DNA of 6,575 bases from Gemmatimonadota bacterium (GCA_026706165.1 JAPOZF010000347.1:1-6575); one strand, 5' to 3'; shown: positions 1-6,543, numbered from the stretch's first letter. The notes: generated by a model from the letters alone, not told the origin. Program-made: numbers and translations.

Positions 1-1
1 T

Positions 2-388
2 GACATACATCCCGAGTTCGTCGCCGACGCCGAGCAGCTGCAGCCGCTGACTTCGCTCGCCGTGTACCACTCCGGGCAAGTCCCCGCGGGCGGGATGGTG
101 GAGGAGCTGCCGGCCGACGCTGCTTTTACCGTGGATCCCCCTTTTGACGCGGAAAGCGAGAAGGGAGTGCTCTGGGGGTTCTTCGGTTCCGCCGGCGAGA
201 CCACCCACGTCTTGGTGGTGAACCTCGACCACGGCAGGGAGGTCGCGACCACGGTAGTCGGCCCGGGAGCCCTGGAGGAGTTCGACCCCGAGGCAGGCCA
301 GTGGCGCCCGGCCGCGGACGGGTCGCGCTCGCAGCTGGACCTGGTGGCGGGCGGCGGCAGGCTCCTGCGTCTGCAGGATGCCCCCTGA
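2..388 (+). CDS. C-terminal fragment of a probable glycoside hydrolase-like protein (5' end outside window)
   Basis: The frame is open from the first bases, so this is the last 128 residues of a longer protein. A GTG lies at position 62, but the frame upstream of it reads naturally (ending LTSLAVYHSGQVP), so I treat the gene as truncated by the window rather than starting there. The tail looks like an all-beta domain: GVLWGFFG, then THVLVVNLDHGREV, then LEEFDPEAGQW, and finally LVAGGGRLLRL just before the stop. This order (a strand with VVN, a 'decoration' strand, an acidic 'D..tG.W' turn, and a closing 'pG.grLlrl' strand) is common in the C-terminal beta-sandwich of bacterial glycoside hydrolases. 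The catalytic domain is not in the window, so family and substrate cannot be named. It could instead be another large secreted enzyme with such a domain. It lies upstream of the AllA/TIM-barrel genes on the same strand, separated by 147 bp. Confidence 0.6.
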   Translation, partial: DIHPEFVADAEQLQPLTSLAVYHSGQVPAGGMVEELPADAAFTVDPPFDAESEKGVLWGFFGSAGETTHVLVVNLDHGREVATTVVGPGALEEFDPEAGQWRPAADGSRSQLDLVAGGGRLLRLQDAP

Positions 389-525
389 GCCGCAACCGGG
401 GGGAAGCTTGAGGACAAACGGTGCCCGGTCGGCATGCCCGGCGGCTCCGCTGCAAGTCTCGCACGAACCCGCATGCGACGATGGCAAACCGGCGGGAAGG
501 CGACCCCCGACTCTGACAAGGATCC

Positions 526-532
526 AAGGAGG
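526..532 (+). promoter_or_regulatory. Shine-Dalgarno site AAGGAGG that fixes the start of the first AllA-like gene
   Basis: AAGGAGG lies only 3 nt before the ATG at 536, which is a short spacing. The site still argues for this ATG over in-frame upstream ATGs at 434 and 473, which have no comparable site. The paralogue at 1924 aligns from its own methionine to this one without a gap. The 389-535 gap otherwise shows no convincing sigma-70 promoter or terminator. Confidence 0.7.
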
Positions 533-535
533 CAC

Positions 536-1054
536 ATGCTGAAGATTATCAAGGTCAAGGTCGAGGAGCTCACCAGGGAATCCTTCGCGCCTTTCGGAAA
601 AGCGATCGCCGCCTTCGACGAGGCGAGGCCGGAAGTGCGCGTTGGCGCCCTCGTGGAGAACGCTTACGAAGTCACCGGAGACATCCCCGATCCGCTGCCG
701 GAGAAGCTGTCGCTGAACGAGGGCCGCCTGCGGGCCCACTTCGCATGCCACGACGACGCCGGGCAGTCCTTCTACCCGAGCCGGCACTGTCCCACCGTGT
801 TCTGGGTGGCGCCGGTGCAGCCGATGATCGAGCCGGAGGACCTGCGGGCCTTCTTCTCCGACGGCAGTCTCGGCGTCTGCATGGACCTGGGAGTCTGGCA
901 TACCATGCCGGTCTGCCTGAAGGGGGACGAGGTCTTCATGACCGCCCGCGGCAATCAGGACTACCACGCCCACTCGATCGACGTGCACTTCGACGAAGAC
1001 CGGGGACTGGCCCTCGAGCCGGACATGGACAGTTTCCCCGGGTGGAACGGCTGA
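536..1054 (+). CDS. Ureidoglycolate lyase (AllA)-family protein, copy 1
   Basis: This is a cytosolic cupin-fold protein of 172 residues, near the usual 160-170 of the family. AllA proper splits ureidoglycolate into glyoxylate and urea; the substrate here is unknown. Visible family marks are the N-terminal IKVKVEELTRESFAPFG (residues 5-21), a central block HFACHDDAGQSFYP (68-81, with H72 and Q77), LRAFFSDGSLGVCMDLGVWH (103-122, with H122) and RGNQDYHAHS (138-147). From memory of E. coli AllA, these match its ERHPLGTQAF, GVNYHRNVWHHP and RGGSDNCDVE stretches. The first His of the YHRNVWH motif is Asp here (D117), while copy 2 has His at that place. The start at 536 is chosen over 434 because the extra 34 residues are low-complexity and absent from the paralogue. 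The TIM-barrel gene begins 1 nt after this stop, so the two are probably translationally coupled. Family assignment is firm; the reaction is open. Confidence 0.87.
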   Translation: MLKIIKVKVEELTRESFAPFGKAIAAFDEARPEVRVGALVENAYEVTGDIPDPLPEKLSLNEGRLRAHFACHDDAGQSFYPSRHCPTVFWVAPVQPMIEPEDLRAFFSDGSLGVCMDLGVWHTMPVCLKGDEVFMTARGNQDYHAHSIDVHFDEDRGLALEPDMDSFPGWNG

Positions 1055-1055
1055 C

Positions 1056-1865
1056 GTGAAACTCGAGCTGGCCTGCTCCGATTTCACCTATCCCGACCTG
1101 CCCCACGACCAGGCTCTCCGGTTGATCTCCATGCTGGGGATCGAGGGCGTGGACATCGGGCTGTTCGAGGACCGGTCTCACCTGAGGCCGTCGTCCGAGT
1201 TCAGGAGCGTGCGCCGCTCGGCGCGCAGACTGAAGAAGAGACTGGACGACTGCGGCCTCGTCGCCGCCGACATTTTTCTGCAGCTGGCACTGGACTACGA
1301 ATCGCATGCCGTCAACCACCCGCAGCCGCGGCGCCGGCGCCATGCCCGCGAGGCCTTCCTCAAGGCCCTCGACTACACCGCCGAATGCCGGGGCAGGCAC
1401 CTGACCGCCCTGCCCGGCGCGCACTTCGCGGAAGAGAGCCGGCGGGACTCGCTGGCCCGGGCGGCCGACGAGCTGGCCTGGAGGGTGGAGCGGGCGAAGG
1501 AGCACGGAATCACCTTCGCCATCGAGCCCCACATCGGGTCTTTTGCAGATACACCCAGGCGCGCCGAAAGGCTGGTGCAGGACGTGCCGGGCCTGACCCT
1601 GACCCTGGATTACGCCCACATGTATCCGCGGGGCTATTCCGCGGCGCAGATCGAGCGGCTGATCCAATACTCCAGCCATTTTCACGCCCGCGGGGTCAAT
1701 CGCCGCGGCAGCTGCGGCATGGAGGAGAACACGCTGGACTGGAAGCGGGTTTTCCGGGTCATGGACGAGACCGGGTACCGGGGCTGGATCGAGCTGGAGT
1801 ACGGCGGCAACAACATTACGGACACGGTCGCGTTTCGCGACTACTTCCGGAAACTGTTCGGGTGA
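1056..1865 (+). CDS. Xylose isomerase-like TIM-barrel protein (sugar phosphate isomerase/epimerase family)
   Basis: The 269-residue product has the length and pattern of the AP-endonuclease-2/xylose-isomerase-like TIM barrel, whose members isomerise or epimerise ketoses, inositol derivatives or hydroxypyruvate with a divalent metal. Strand 1 is KLELACSDFTYP and strand 2 is GIEGVDIGLF. The expected metal ligands are present: E157 in FAIEPHIG, D185 with H188 in LTLDYAHM, H208 or H210 in SHFHARG, and E248 in GWIELEYGG. The active site therefore looks intact. No signal peptide is seen, so it is cytosolic. The start is a GTG one base after the preceding stop, with only a weak GGTGGA ribosome site inside the upstream gene, which suggests coupled translation. 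Beside an AllA-like enzyme a hydroxypyruvate isomerase-type role is conceivable, since E. coli hyi is clustered with allantoin/glyoxylate genes, but no gcl or glxR is visible. A sugar-acid or ketose epimerase is equally possible. Confidence 0.87.
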   Translation: MKLELACSDFTYPDLPHDQALRLISMLGIEGVDIGLFEDRSHLRPSSEFRSVRRSARRLKKRLDDCGLVAADIFLQLALDYESHAVNHPQPRRRRHAREAFLKALDYTAECRGRHLTALPGAHFAEESRRDSLARAADELAWRVERAKEHGITFAIEPHIGSFADTPRRAERLVQDVPGLTLTLDYAHMYPRGYSAAQIERLIQYSSHFHARGVNRRGSCGMEENTLDWKRVFRVMDETGYRGWIELEYGGNNITDTVAFRDYFRKLFG

Positions 1866-1910
1866 AGGCGCCCCGGCGGCCGGTGCCTGCGCGCGCGAGC
1901 GGTCACGGAG

Positions 1911-1916
1911 AGGAGG
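1911..1916 (+). promoter_or_regulatory. Shine-Dalgarno site AGGAGG of the second AllA-like gene
   Basis: AGGAGG lies 7 nt before the ATG at 1924, which is textbook spacing. It supports that start and suggests strong translation independent of the upstream TIM-barrel gene, which ends 58 nt before the ATG. Confidence 0.8.
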
Positions 1917-1923
1917 AGAATCC

Positions 1924-2472
1924 ATGTGGAAGCCGGTCAGGATAAAGGTCGAGCGCCTCAGGCCCGAGTACTTCGCCCCGTACGGGCATCTCATCGCCAG
2001 CCTGGAGGAACGCAGGCCCGACATCGTGAAGGGCAACTACAGTTCCTACGAGAAGCACGCCTATGCGGAAATATCCGCCGGAGAGCCGAAGGAGGGCCCG
2101 GAATGGTATGCCGCGGACAGAAACCGGACCCCCCTGTCGGAAGGCCTTAAGCGGGGCCATTTCGCCTACCACACCGATGCGGGACAGTCCTTCTTCCCCG
2201 AGAACGGCAGGCCGACGGTCTACATCGTCGGCGGCGTCGGAGAGCCGCTCAGGGCGGAGGAAATGCGCGCCTTCTACGGCGAGGGCAGAGTGGGGGTCTG
2301 CCTGCATCTGGGCGTCTGGCACACGATGCCGATGCCGGTGGACGGCGAGGAGCTGTACACGACCATACGCGGGGACCAGGACTACCACGAACACTCGGTC
2401 GAGGTCGAGTTCGATCTGCAGCAGGGTCTGGTGATCGAGCCGGACCTGGAGAACTTCGATCCGAGTGCCTGA
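1924..2472 (+). CDS. Ureidoglycolate lyase (AllA)-family protein, copy 2
   Basis: This 182-residue protein is a paralogue of the one at 536-1054. A hand alignment gives 16 identities in the first 34 residues and about 52 in the last ~105. The middle (residues about 35-77) differs and is some 10 residues longer. Shared blocks are IKVERLRPEYFAPYG (7-21), HFAYHTDAGQSFFP (79-92, H83 and Q88), GVCLHLGVWHTMP (124-136, H128 and H133) and RGDQDYHEHS (149-158, including D153, H155 and H157). Unlike copy 1 it keeps His at position 128, the place that recalls the first His of E. coli AllA YHRNVWH. No signal peptide or membrane segment is seen. The pair may be two enzymes for related substrates or two subunits of one oligomer. 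Annotation as ureidoglycolate lyase would come from the family alone; no other ureide gene is visible in the window. Confidence 0.88.
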   Translation: MWKPVRIKVERLRPEYFAPYGHLIASLEERRPDIVKGNYSSYEKHAYAEISAGEPKEGPEWYAADRNRTPLSEGLKRGHFAYHTDAGQSFFPENGRPTVYIVGGVGEPLRAEEMRAFYGEGRVGVCLHLGVWHTMPMPVDGEELYTTIRGDQDYHEHSVEVEFDLQQGLVIEPDLENFDPSA

Positions 2473-2499
2473 CCGGGCCTCCCTGCCCAATCACCCCGG

Positions 2500-5046
2500 G
2501 TGAAAAGTCCGCAGCCGATTCACTCGCTCGCTGCACAGCTGGCCGGCCTCGGCCTGCTGAACGCCGCCCCAGCGGTTGCCGACAGCCCGGACAGCGCCGC
2601 CGTCGACACGACCGCCGGGCACATGGCCCGGTGGCTCCAGCACCCGCAGCGGGTCGCCCGCGTCATACGGGCTGACGTCCCCCCGGTCATCGACGGCGTC
2701 CTGGACGACGAGGCCTGGCTCGGCGCGCCCGTGCACACCGGCTTCATCCAGCGCGATCCCGACCAGGGAAAACCGGCCACCGAGCGCACGGAGTTCAGGG
2801 TCGTCTACGACGACGAGGCCCTCTACATCGCCGCCATCTGCTACGACAGCCGGCCCGACCGCATCACCGCCCGCCTTGCCCGTCGCGACGAGTGGCGCGA
2901 AAGGGACCTCTTCGAGGTGAGCCTGGACCCCCACCACGATCACCAGACGGGTGCGTTCTTTGTCGTCGGCCCTTCGGGCTGGATGGGGGACGGGATCTCT
3001 TACAACGACGGCGCCCACGACTGGACCTGGGACGGGGTGTGGGAGGCGCGCGCGAAGATTCGCGACGACGGCTGGGCCGTGGAGATGAAGATCCCCTACC
3101 ACGACCTGCGGTTCGCCGAAAAGGAGTCCTACACGTGGGGGTTCAACGTTGTCCGCAGGATCTCGCGCCGGCAGGAAAGGGCCTTCTGGACCCTCGTCCC
3201 GCGCGGCGTCAACGGCTGGATTTCCCGCTTCGGCCATCTCGAGGGGATCGAGCGGATCCGGCCGCCGCGCCGCCTGGAGCTCTTTCCCTTCGCCCTCGGC
3301 CGCAGCACCTTGTCGCCCGGCATCGGCGGCGAACGAGACCGGCGCGACCTGCACTCGGCCCTCGGCGTCGACATGCGCTACGGCCTGACGTCCAACATCT
3401 CCGTGAACGCCACCGTGAACCCCGACTTCGGCCAGGTAGAGGCCGACCCGGCCGTTCTCAACCTGAGCGTCTTCGAGACCTTCCTTCAGGAGCGCCGGCC
3501 CTTCTTCCTGGAGGGGATCTCGATCTTCCAGGCGCCCGGTCCGAACATCGCCGGCATCGAGGGGCCGACCCGGTTGTTCCACTCCCGGCGCATCGGAAGG
3601 CAGCCGTCGCGCTTCGGCCTGCCTGCGGGCGCCCGGGAGATCGACAGGCCGGGCAGCACGACGATTCTCGGGGCCGTGAAGGTCTCGGGAAAAACCACGG
3701 GACGCACGGCCTTCGGAGTCCTGAACGCGGTCACCGCCAGGGAGCAGGCGCTCATCGAGGAGCGCCTCACCGACGCCCGGTCCGGTCTTCCGGACACGGT
3801 GCGCAGCCGCTACGAAGTCGAGCCTCTCACCAACTACTTCGTCGGCCGCGTGCAGCAGGACGTGCTGACCAACTCGACCCTCGGGGCCCAGCTGACGGCG
3901 ATGAACGGCGAAGGTTTCGACCCCGCGTACGTCGGCGCCGGCGACGTCCACGTGAAGTGGTGGGACAACGCCTACCGCGTCTACAGCCGCCTGGCGGTCA
4001 GCCGTGCCGGGCAGGCCGGCGGGCGCGACACCGGCTGGGAGGGGGCCCTCCACCTGTCCAAGCCCTCCGGCTCTTTCGGCGGGCAGGCCTACTTCGACGC
4101 CCGGTCGCCCCGCTTCGACGCCAACGACCTCGGTTACATGAGCCGCAACGACCGTATACAGGCCGGCGCCAGGCTGTTCTACAACATCCTCGACCCGAAC
4201 CGGTTTGCGCGCCGGTCCGTCTTCAGACTCGACGCCTGGCACCAATGGAACTTCGACGGCGACGGGTTGTCGCGCGGCATCGACTACTACATGCGGCACC
4301 ACCTGCACAGCTACTGGGGGTTCTCGACCTATCTCGGCCGCCAGTTCGACGCCGCCGACGACGTGAACACCCGCGGCGGACCGGTCATGGTTCGTCCCGG
4401 CCGGGCCTCGGCGAGTCTCCGCGTGTGGAGCGACTACCGCAAGCCGGTGAGCGGCTGGGTGGGCACCAACGTGGTCTACGGCCAGGGCGGCGACAACGTC
4501 AGGAAATGGATCGGCGTCCTCGTCGAAGCCCGGCCCGTGTCCGTCGTCGAAATCCAGGTCAATCCCAACTACCATACCCGGAAGAACCATGCCCAGTGGA
4601 TCCGGAACGTCGACGACGACGGGGACGGCGAGGACGACCGCTTCCTGTTCGGCGAGCTCGAGAGCCGGGTCTTCGAGACCGTCGTGCGCGGCACCTGCGC
4701 CTTCACCCCGAGGTTGAGCCTGCAGCTCTACCTCAGTCCCTTCGTGACGACGGGCGACTACGGTGCCGTCAAGGAGCTCGCCCGGCCCCGGTCCTACGAG
4801 TTCCTTCCGTACGGAATGGAGGACGACCGCGACTTCAAGCGGAGGGCCCTGCGCTTCAACCTCGTCCTGCGCTGGGAATACCGGCCCGGCAGTACCCTGT
4901 TCTTCGTGTGGCAGCAGAACCGGCACCGCGACTTCGACGATGTTCGCGATCCCGGCTTCAAGCCGCTGAGCTCCGTCGTCGGCTCCTTCACCGACGGCGG
5001 CGACAACATCGCACTGGTGAAGTTCAATCGCCGCTTCGGACTGTAG
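2500..5046 (+). CDS. Secreted CBM9-like / DUF5916 outer-membrane beta-barrel protein
   Basis: The 848-residue product has three parts. Residues 1-27 look like a Sec signal peptide: K2, a hydrophobic stretch to about residue 24, and AVA before D28. Residues about 55-250 are a carbohydrate-binding family 9-like beta-sandwich (PPVIDGVLDDEAWLGA at 61-76, FRVVYDDEALYIAAICYD at 99-116, WAVEMKIPYHDLRF at 192-205). From about 260 to the end is the DUF5916 region with its hallmark motifs NPDFGQVEADPA (307-318), ERRPFFLEG (331-339), SRRIGRQP (362-369) and ILGAVKVSGKT (389-399), followed by alternating strands typical of an outer-membrane barrel and the end FNRRFGL. The family's biochemical role is not established; binding or passage of a glycan or small molecule is an inference. 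The start is a GTG 27 nt after the previous stop, with no clear Shine-Dalgarno site, but it is the only start that keeps the signal peptide. An acidic DDDGDGEDD loop sits at residues 705-713. Confidence 0.92.
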   Translation: MKSPQPIHSLAAQLAGLGLLNAAPAVADSPDSAAVDTTAGHMARWLQHPQRVARVIRADVPPVIDGVLDDEAWLGAPVHTGFIQRDPDQGKPATERTEFRVVYDDEALYIAAICYDSRPDRITARLARRDEWRERDLFEVSLDPHHDHQTGAFFVVGPSGWMGDGISYNDGAHDWTWDGVWEARAKIRDDGWAVEMKIPYHDLRFAEKESYTWGFNVVRRISRRQERAFWTLVPRGVNGWISRFGHLEGIERIRPPRRLELFPFALGRSTLSPGIGGERDRRDLHSALGVDMRYGLTSNISVNATVNPDFGQVEADPAVLNLSVFETFLQERRPFFLEGISIFQAPGPNIAGIEGPTRLFHSRRIGRQPSRFGLPAGAREIDRPGSTTILGAVKVSGKTTGRTAFGVLNAVTAREQALIEERLTDARSGLPDTVRSRYEVEPLTNYFVGRVQQDVLTNSTLGAQLTAMNGEGFDPAYVGAGDVHVKWWDNAYRVYSRLAVSRAGQAGGRDTGWEGALHLSKPSGSFGGQAYFDARSPRFDANDLGYMSRNDRIQAGARLFYNILDPNRFARRSVFRLDAWHQWNFDGDGLSRGIDYYMRHHLHSYWGFSTYLGRQFDAADDVNTRGGPVMVRPGRASASLRVWSDYRKPVSGWVGTNVVYGQGGDNVRKWIGVLVEARPVSVVEIQVNPNYHTRKNHAQWIRNVDDDGDGEDDRFLFGELESRVFETVVRGTCAFTPRLSLQLYLSPFVTTGDYGAVKELARPRSYEFLPYGMEDDRDFKRRALRFNLVLRWEYRPGSTLFFVWQQNRHRDFDDVRDPGFKPLSSVVGSFTDGGDNIALVKFNRRFGL

Positions 5047-5052
5047 GAGGAG
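5045..5052 (+). promoter_or_regulatory. Orphan Shine-Dalgarno-like sequence overlapping the DUF5916 stop codon
   Basis: AGGAGGAG overlaps the TAG stop of the DUF5916 gene. No ATG, GTG or TTG follows at a usable distance. The only candidate is CTG at 5058, which would give a 9-codon peptide stopping at 5087. It may be a relic of a gene lost between the DUF5916 and enolase-family genes, or chance in a purine-rich stretch. Confidence 0.3.
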
Positions 5053-5125
5053 ATCGGCTGAGCAGCCGGTCATCGGACTGCGAGTGACACGGGAACAGGC
5101 GAGAGACTGGACCGGCCCGAAGCAG

Positions 5126-5148
5126 GGGCGGCGCCGCGACGGCCGCCC
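5126..5148 (+). terminator. GC-rich stem-loop, possible terminator or attenuator without a U-tract
   Basis: GGGCGGC at 5126-5132 is complementary to GCCGCCC at 5142-5148, giving a 7-bp all-GC stem with a 9-nt loop and a possible extra G-T pair outside. It lies about 80 bp after the DUF5916 stop and about 100 bp before the enolase-family start. No run of T follows, so it is not a standard Rho-independent terminator. Hairpins of this size also arise by chance in DNA of this GC content. Confidence 0.25.
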
Positions 5149-5157
5149 TCGAGGAAC

Positions 5158-5250
5158 GTGATTCGGCTCGACATCCTGCTGGAGCGCAGGCCACGGGAAA
5201 TGCTGGACGTGGCCAGGCCGGTAAAAGGACTGGAGGGGAACCGGAATTGA
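5158..5250 (+). other. Doubtful 30-codon ORF overlapping the enolase-family start
   Basis: A GTG at 5158, 2-3 nt after GAGGA, opens a 30-residue frame that begins VIRLDILLERRPREMLDVAR. Its TGA (5248-5250) overlaps the TTG start of the next gene, as in coupled pairs. The same frame is open back to 5062. I do not recognise the peptide. Overlaps of the NTGA type are common by chance, and open frames are long in GC-rich DNA, so this may be a leader peptide, the relic of a gene end, or nothing. Confidence 0.15.
5232..5238 (+). promoter_or_regulatory. Shine-Dalgarno site GGAGGGG supporting the TTG start at 5247
   Basis: GGAGGGG lies 8 nt before TTG at 5247. The N-terminus it gives, MKVVDVQRITVAVPF, matches the usual first strand of enolase-superfamily proteins, so the rare TTG start is well supported. 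Confidence 0.7.
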
Positions 5251-6533
5251 AGGTCGTCGACGTCCAACGCATCACCGTGGCGGTGCCGTTCACGCCCCGC
5301 CAGCAGCAGATCACGGCGCGCGAGGTCTACAACTGGAACATACTCGAGCTGTGCAGGGTCTCGACCGACACCGGGCACGTCGGCTGGGGGGAGACCGTCG
5401 TCCATTACACCTGGTGCCGGGTGACGGACGAAGCCGTGGAGAAGGTCGTCGGGCAGAGCCCCGCCCGTCTGATGCACGACGACTCTCTCGGCTGCGGCCT
5501 GCAGATGGCCCTGTTCGACGTGGTCGGCCGGATGCTCGAGGTGCCGGTACACGAGCTGCTGGGGGCCAAGGTCAGGGACCGGGTGCCGATCTCCTGGTGG
5601 TCGATAGATGCCTCACCGTCCCAATGGGCGGCAGAGGCGCAGGAGGCGGTCGCCAACGGCTACACCAGCTTCAAGGTCAAGCCGCGGCCCTGGTGGGACA
5701 TCCTGGAGCAGGTGGAGGCCATCGACCGGGTCGTCCCCCGCCACTTCAGGCTCGACCTCGACCCGAACGGGACCTTCCAGACCGCGGCCGCGGCCATCCC
5801 CATTCTCAAAAAGCTGGAACGGTACGATATCGTCGCCATGTTCGAGGAGCCGATCCCAAGGGACGACGTGTTGGGGAACCGGCAGATTCGACGGGCAATC
5901 GACCGCCCCCTCGCCATGCATTTCGGGTCCCCGCCATACGTCACCGTCCTGCGCGAGGAGGTCTGCGACGGGTACGTACTGTGCGCCGGGGAGTCCGCGG
6001 TCATGCGCCAAGGCACGCTCAGCGCCGGGGCGGAAATGCCCTTCTGGCTGCAGCTGGTCGGCAACGGCCTGACCACCGCCTGGGCGGCCCATCTCGGGGC
6101 CGTCCTGACCCACGCCACGTGGCCGGCGATCACCTGCATCAACCTGTTCACCCACCAGCTGCTCAAGGAGAAGATCGAGGTCGTCGGCGGGTACCACGAG
6201 GTGCCCGCCGGTCCCGGGCTCGGAGTCGAAGTCGACGAAGAGGCGGTGGAGGAGTACCGCGTGCCCGAGGCCGAGCTCGAACCCTTCCGGAAGAAGGGTC
6301 TGCCGTACGATCATCCGGAGCCGCGAATCATCAACACGATCATTTATCCGGACGGCAGCTGCATCCACATGGCCAACGCGAACCAGGGCTATTCCTTTTT
6401 CATGCAATACGGCAACGGACCGGCGCAGGTCGAAGGGGTGCGGCTGGAGCTGCGGCCCGACGACGGCTCGGGGGAGTGGTCGCGTCTGTTCGAGCGCGCC
6501 CGCGTGCGGCCGGTCCGGGACCGCCAACGGTGA
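5247..6533 (+). CDS. Enolase-superfamily protein (mandelate racemase/muconate lactonizing enzyme-like) with altered active site
   Basis: The 428-residue cytosolic protein has the MR/MLE two-domain layout. Residues 1 to about 110 are the capping domain (MKVVDVQRITVAVPF, then GHVGWGETV, then LQMALFDVVGRMLEVPVHELLGAKV). Residues about 112-335 are the modified barrel, ending GPGLGVEVDEEAVEEYRV. The strand-2 base motif KxK is present (K143, K145 in SFKVKPRPWW). The first metal ligand is D172 in LDLDPNG and the second is E200 or E201 in MFEEPIP. At the strand-5 place where a third Glu/Asp is expected, the sequence is RPLAMHFGSPP, offering H225 but no acid. The MLE-type strand-6 Lys appears to be C246, and the MR-type His near strand 7 appears to be replaced in FWLQLVGNG. 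Residues about 340-428 form an extension beyond the normal end. Known members racemise, epimerise or dehydrate carboxylates, often sugar acids. The altered site makes any such call uncertain. The next gene starts 10 nt after the stop. Confidence 0.88.
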   Translation: MKVVDVQRITVAVPFTPRQQQITAREVYNWNILELCRVSTDTGHVGWGETVVHYTWCRVTDEAVEKVVGQSPARLMHDDSLGCGLQMALFDVVGRMLEVPVHELLGAKVRDRVPISWWSIDASPSQWAAEAQEAVANGYTSFKVKPRPWWDILEQVEAIDRVVPRHFRLDLDPNGTFQTAAAAIPILKKLERYDIVAMFEEPIPRDDVLGNRQIRRAIDRPLAMHFGSPPYVTVLREEVCDGYVLCAGESAVMRQGTLSAGAEMPFWLQLVGNGLTTAWAAHLGAVLTHATWPAITCINLFTHQLLKEKIEVVGGYHEVPAGPGLGVEVDEEAVEEYRVPEAELEPFRKKGLPYDHPEPRIINTIIYPDGSCIHMANANQGYSFFMQYGNGPAQVEGVRLELRPDDGSGEWSRLFERARVRPVRDRQR

Positions 6534-6537
6534 GGAG
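6532..6537 (+). promoter_or_regulatory. Shine-Dalgarno site GAGGAG of the downstream gene
   Basis: GAGGAG overlaps the TGA stop of the enolase-family gene and lies 6 nt before ATG at 6544. The overlap indicates that the downstream gene belongs to the same transcript. Confidence 0.6.
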
Positions 6538-6543
6538 TCGCAC

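Noticed and set aside
434..535. Upstream ATG starts (434, 473) that would lengthen the first AllA-like protein by up to 34 residues
   Set aside because: The added residues match nothing in the paralogue, which aligns from its methionine to the ATG at 536, and AAGGAGG directly precedes 536.
1866..1888. Stem-loop AGGCGCC / GGTGCCT just after the TIM-barrel stop, as a terminator
   Set aside because: It has seven pairs including a G-T, a GC-rich loop and no T-run, and a strong ribosome site follows closely for the next gene. It is more likely chance, or at most an RNA-stability element.
936..2036. A 366-codon - strand frame across the TIM-barrel gene and its neighbours
   Set aside because: It spans parts of three well-supported + strand genes and its product is low-complexity and Pro/Arg/Gly-rich.
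2470..2502. Stop-codon readthrough joining the second AllA-like protein to the DUF5916 protein, as both lie in the same frame
   Set aside because: The second protein begins with its own signal peptide, which would be useless inside a fusion, and nothing around the TGA suggests recoding.
2491..5073. An 860-codon open frame on the - strand covering the whole DUF5916 gene
   Set aside because: It is exactly antisense to a gene with clear family motifs, its product is an undifferentiated Val/Ala/Gly/Asp/Pro-rich string with no recognisable domain, and long antisense frames are expected at this GC content.
2892..5087. A 731-codon open frame on the + strand in another frame of the DUF5916 gene
   Set aside because: The product is dominated by Arg, Pro, Gly and Ala, the usual sign of a shifted reading of GC-rich coding DNA, and it has no motifs.
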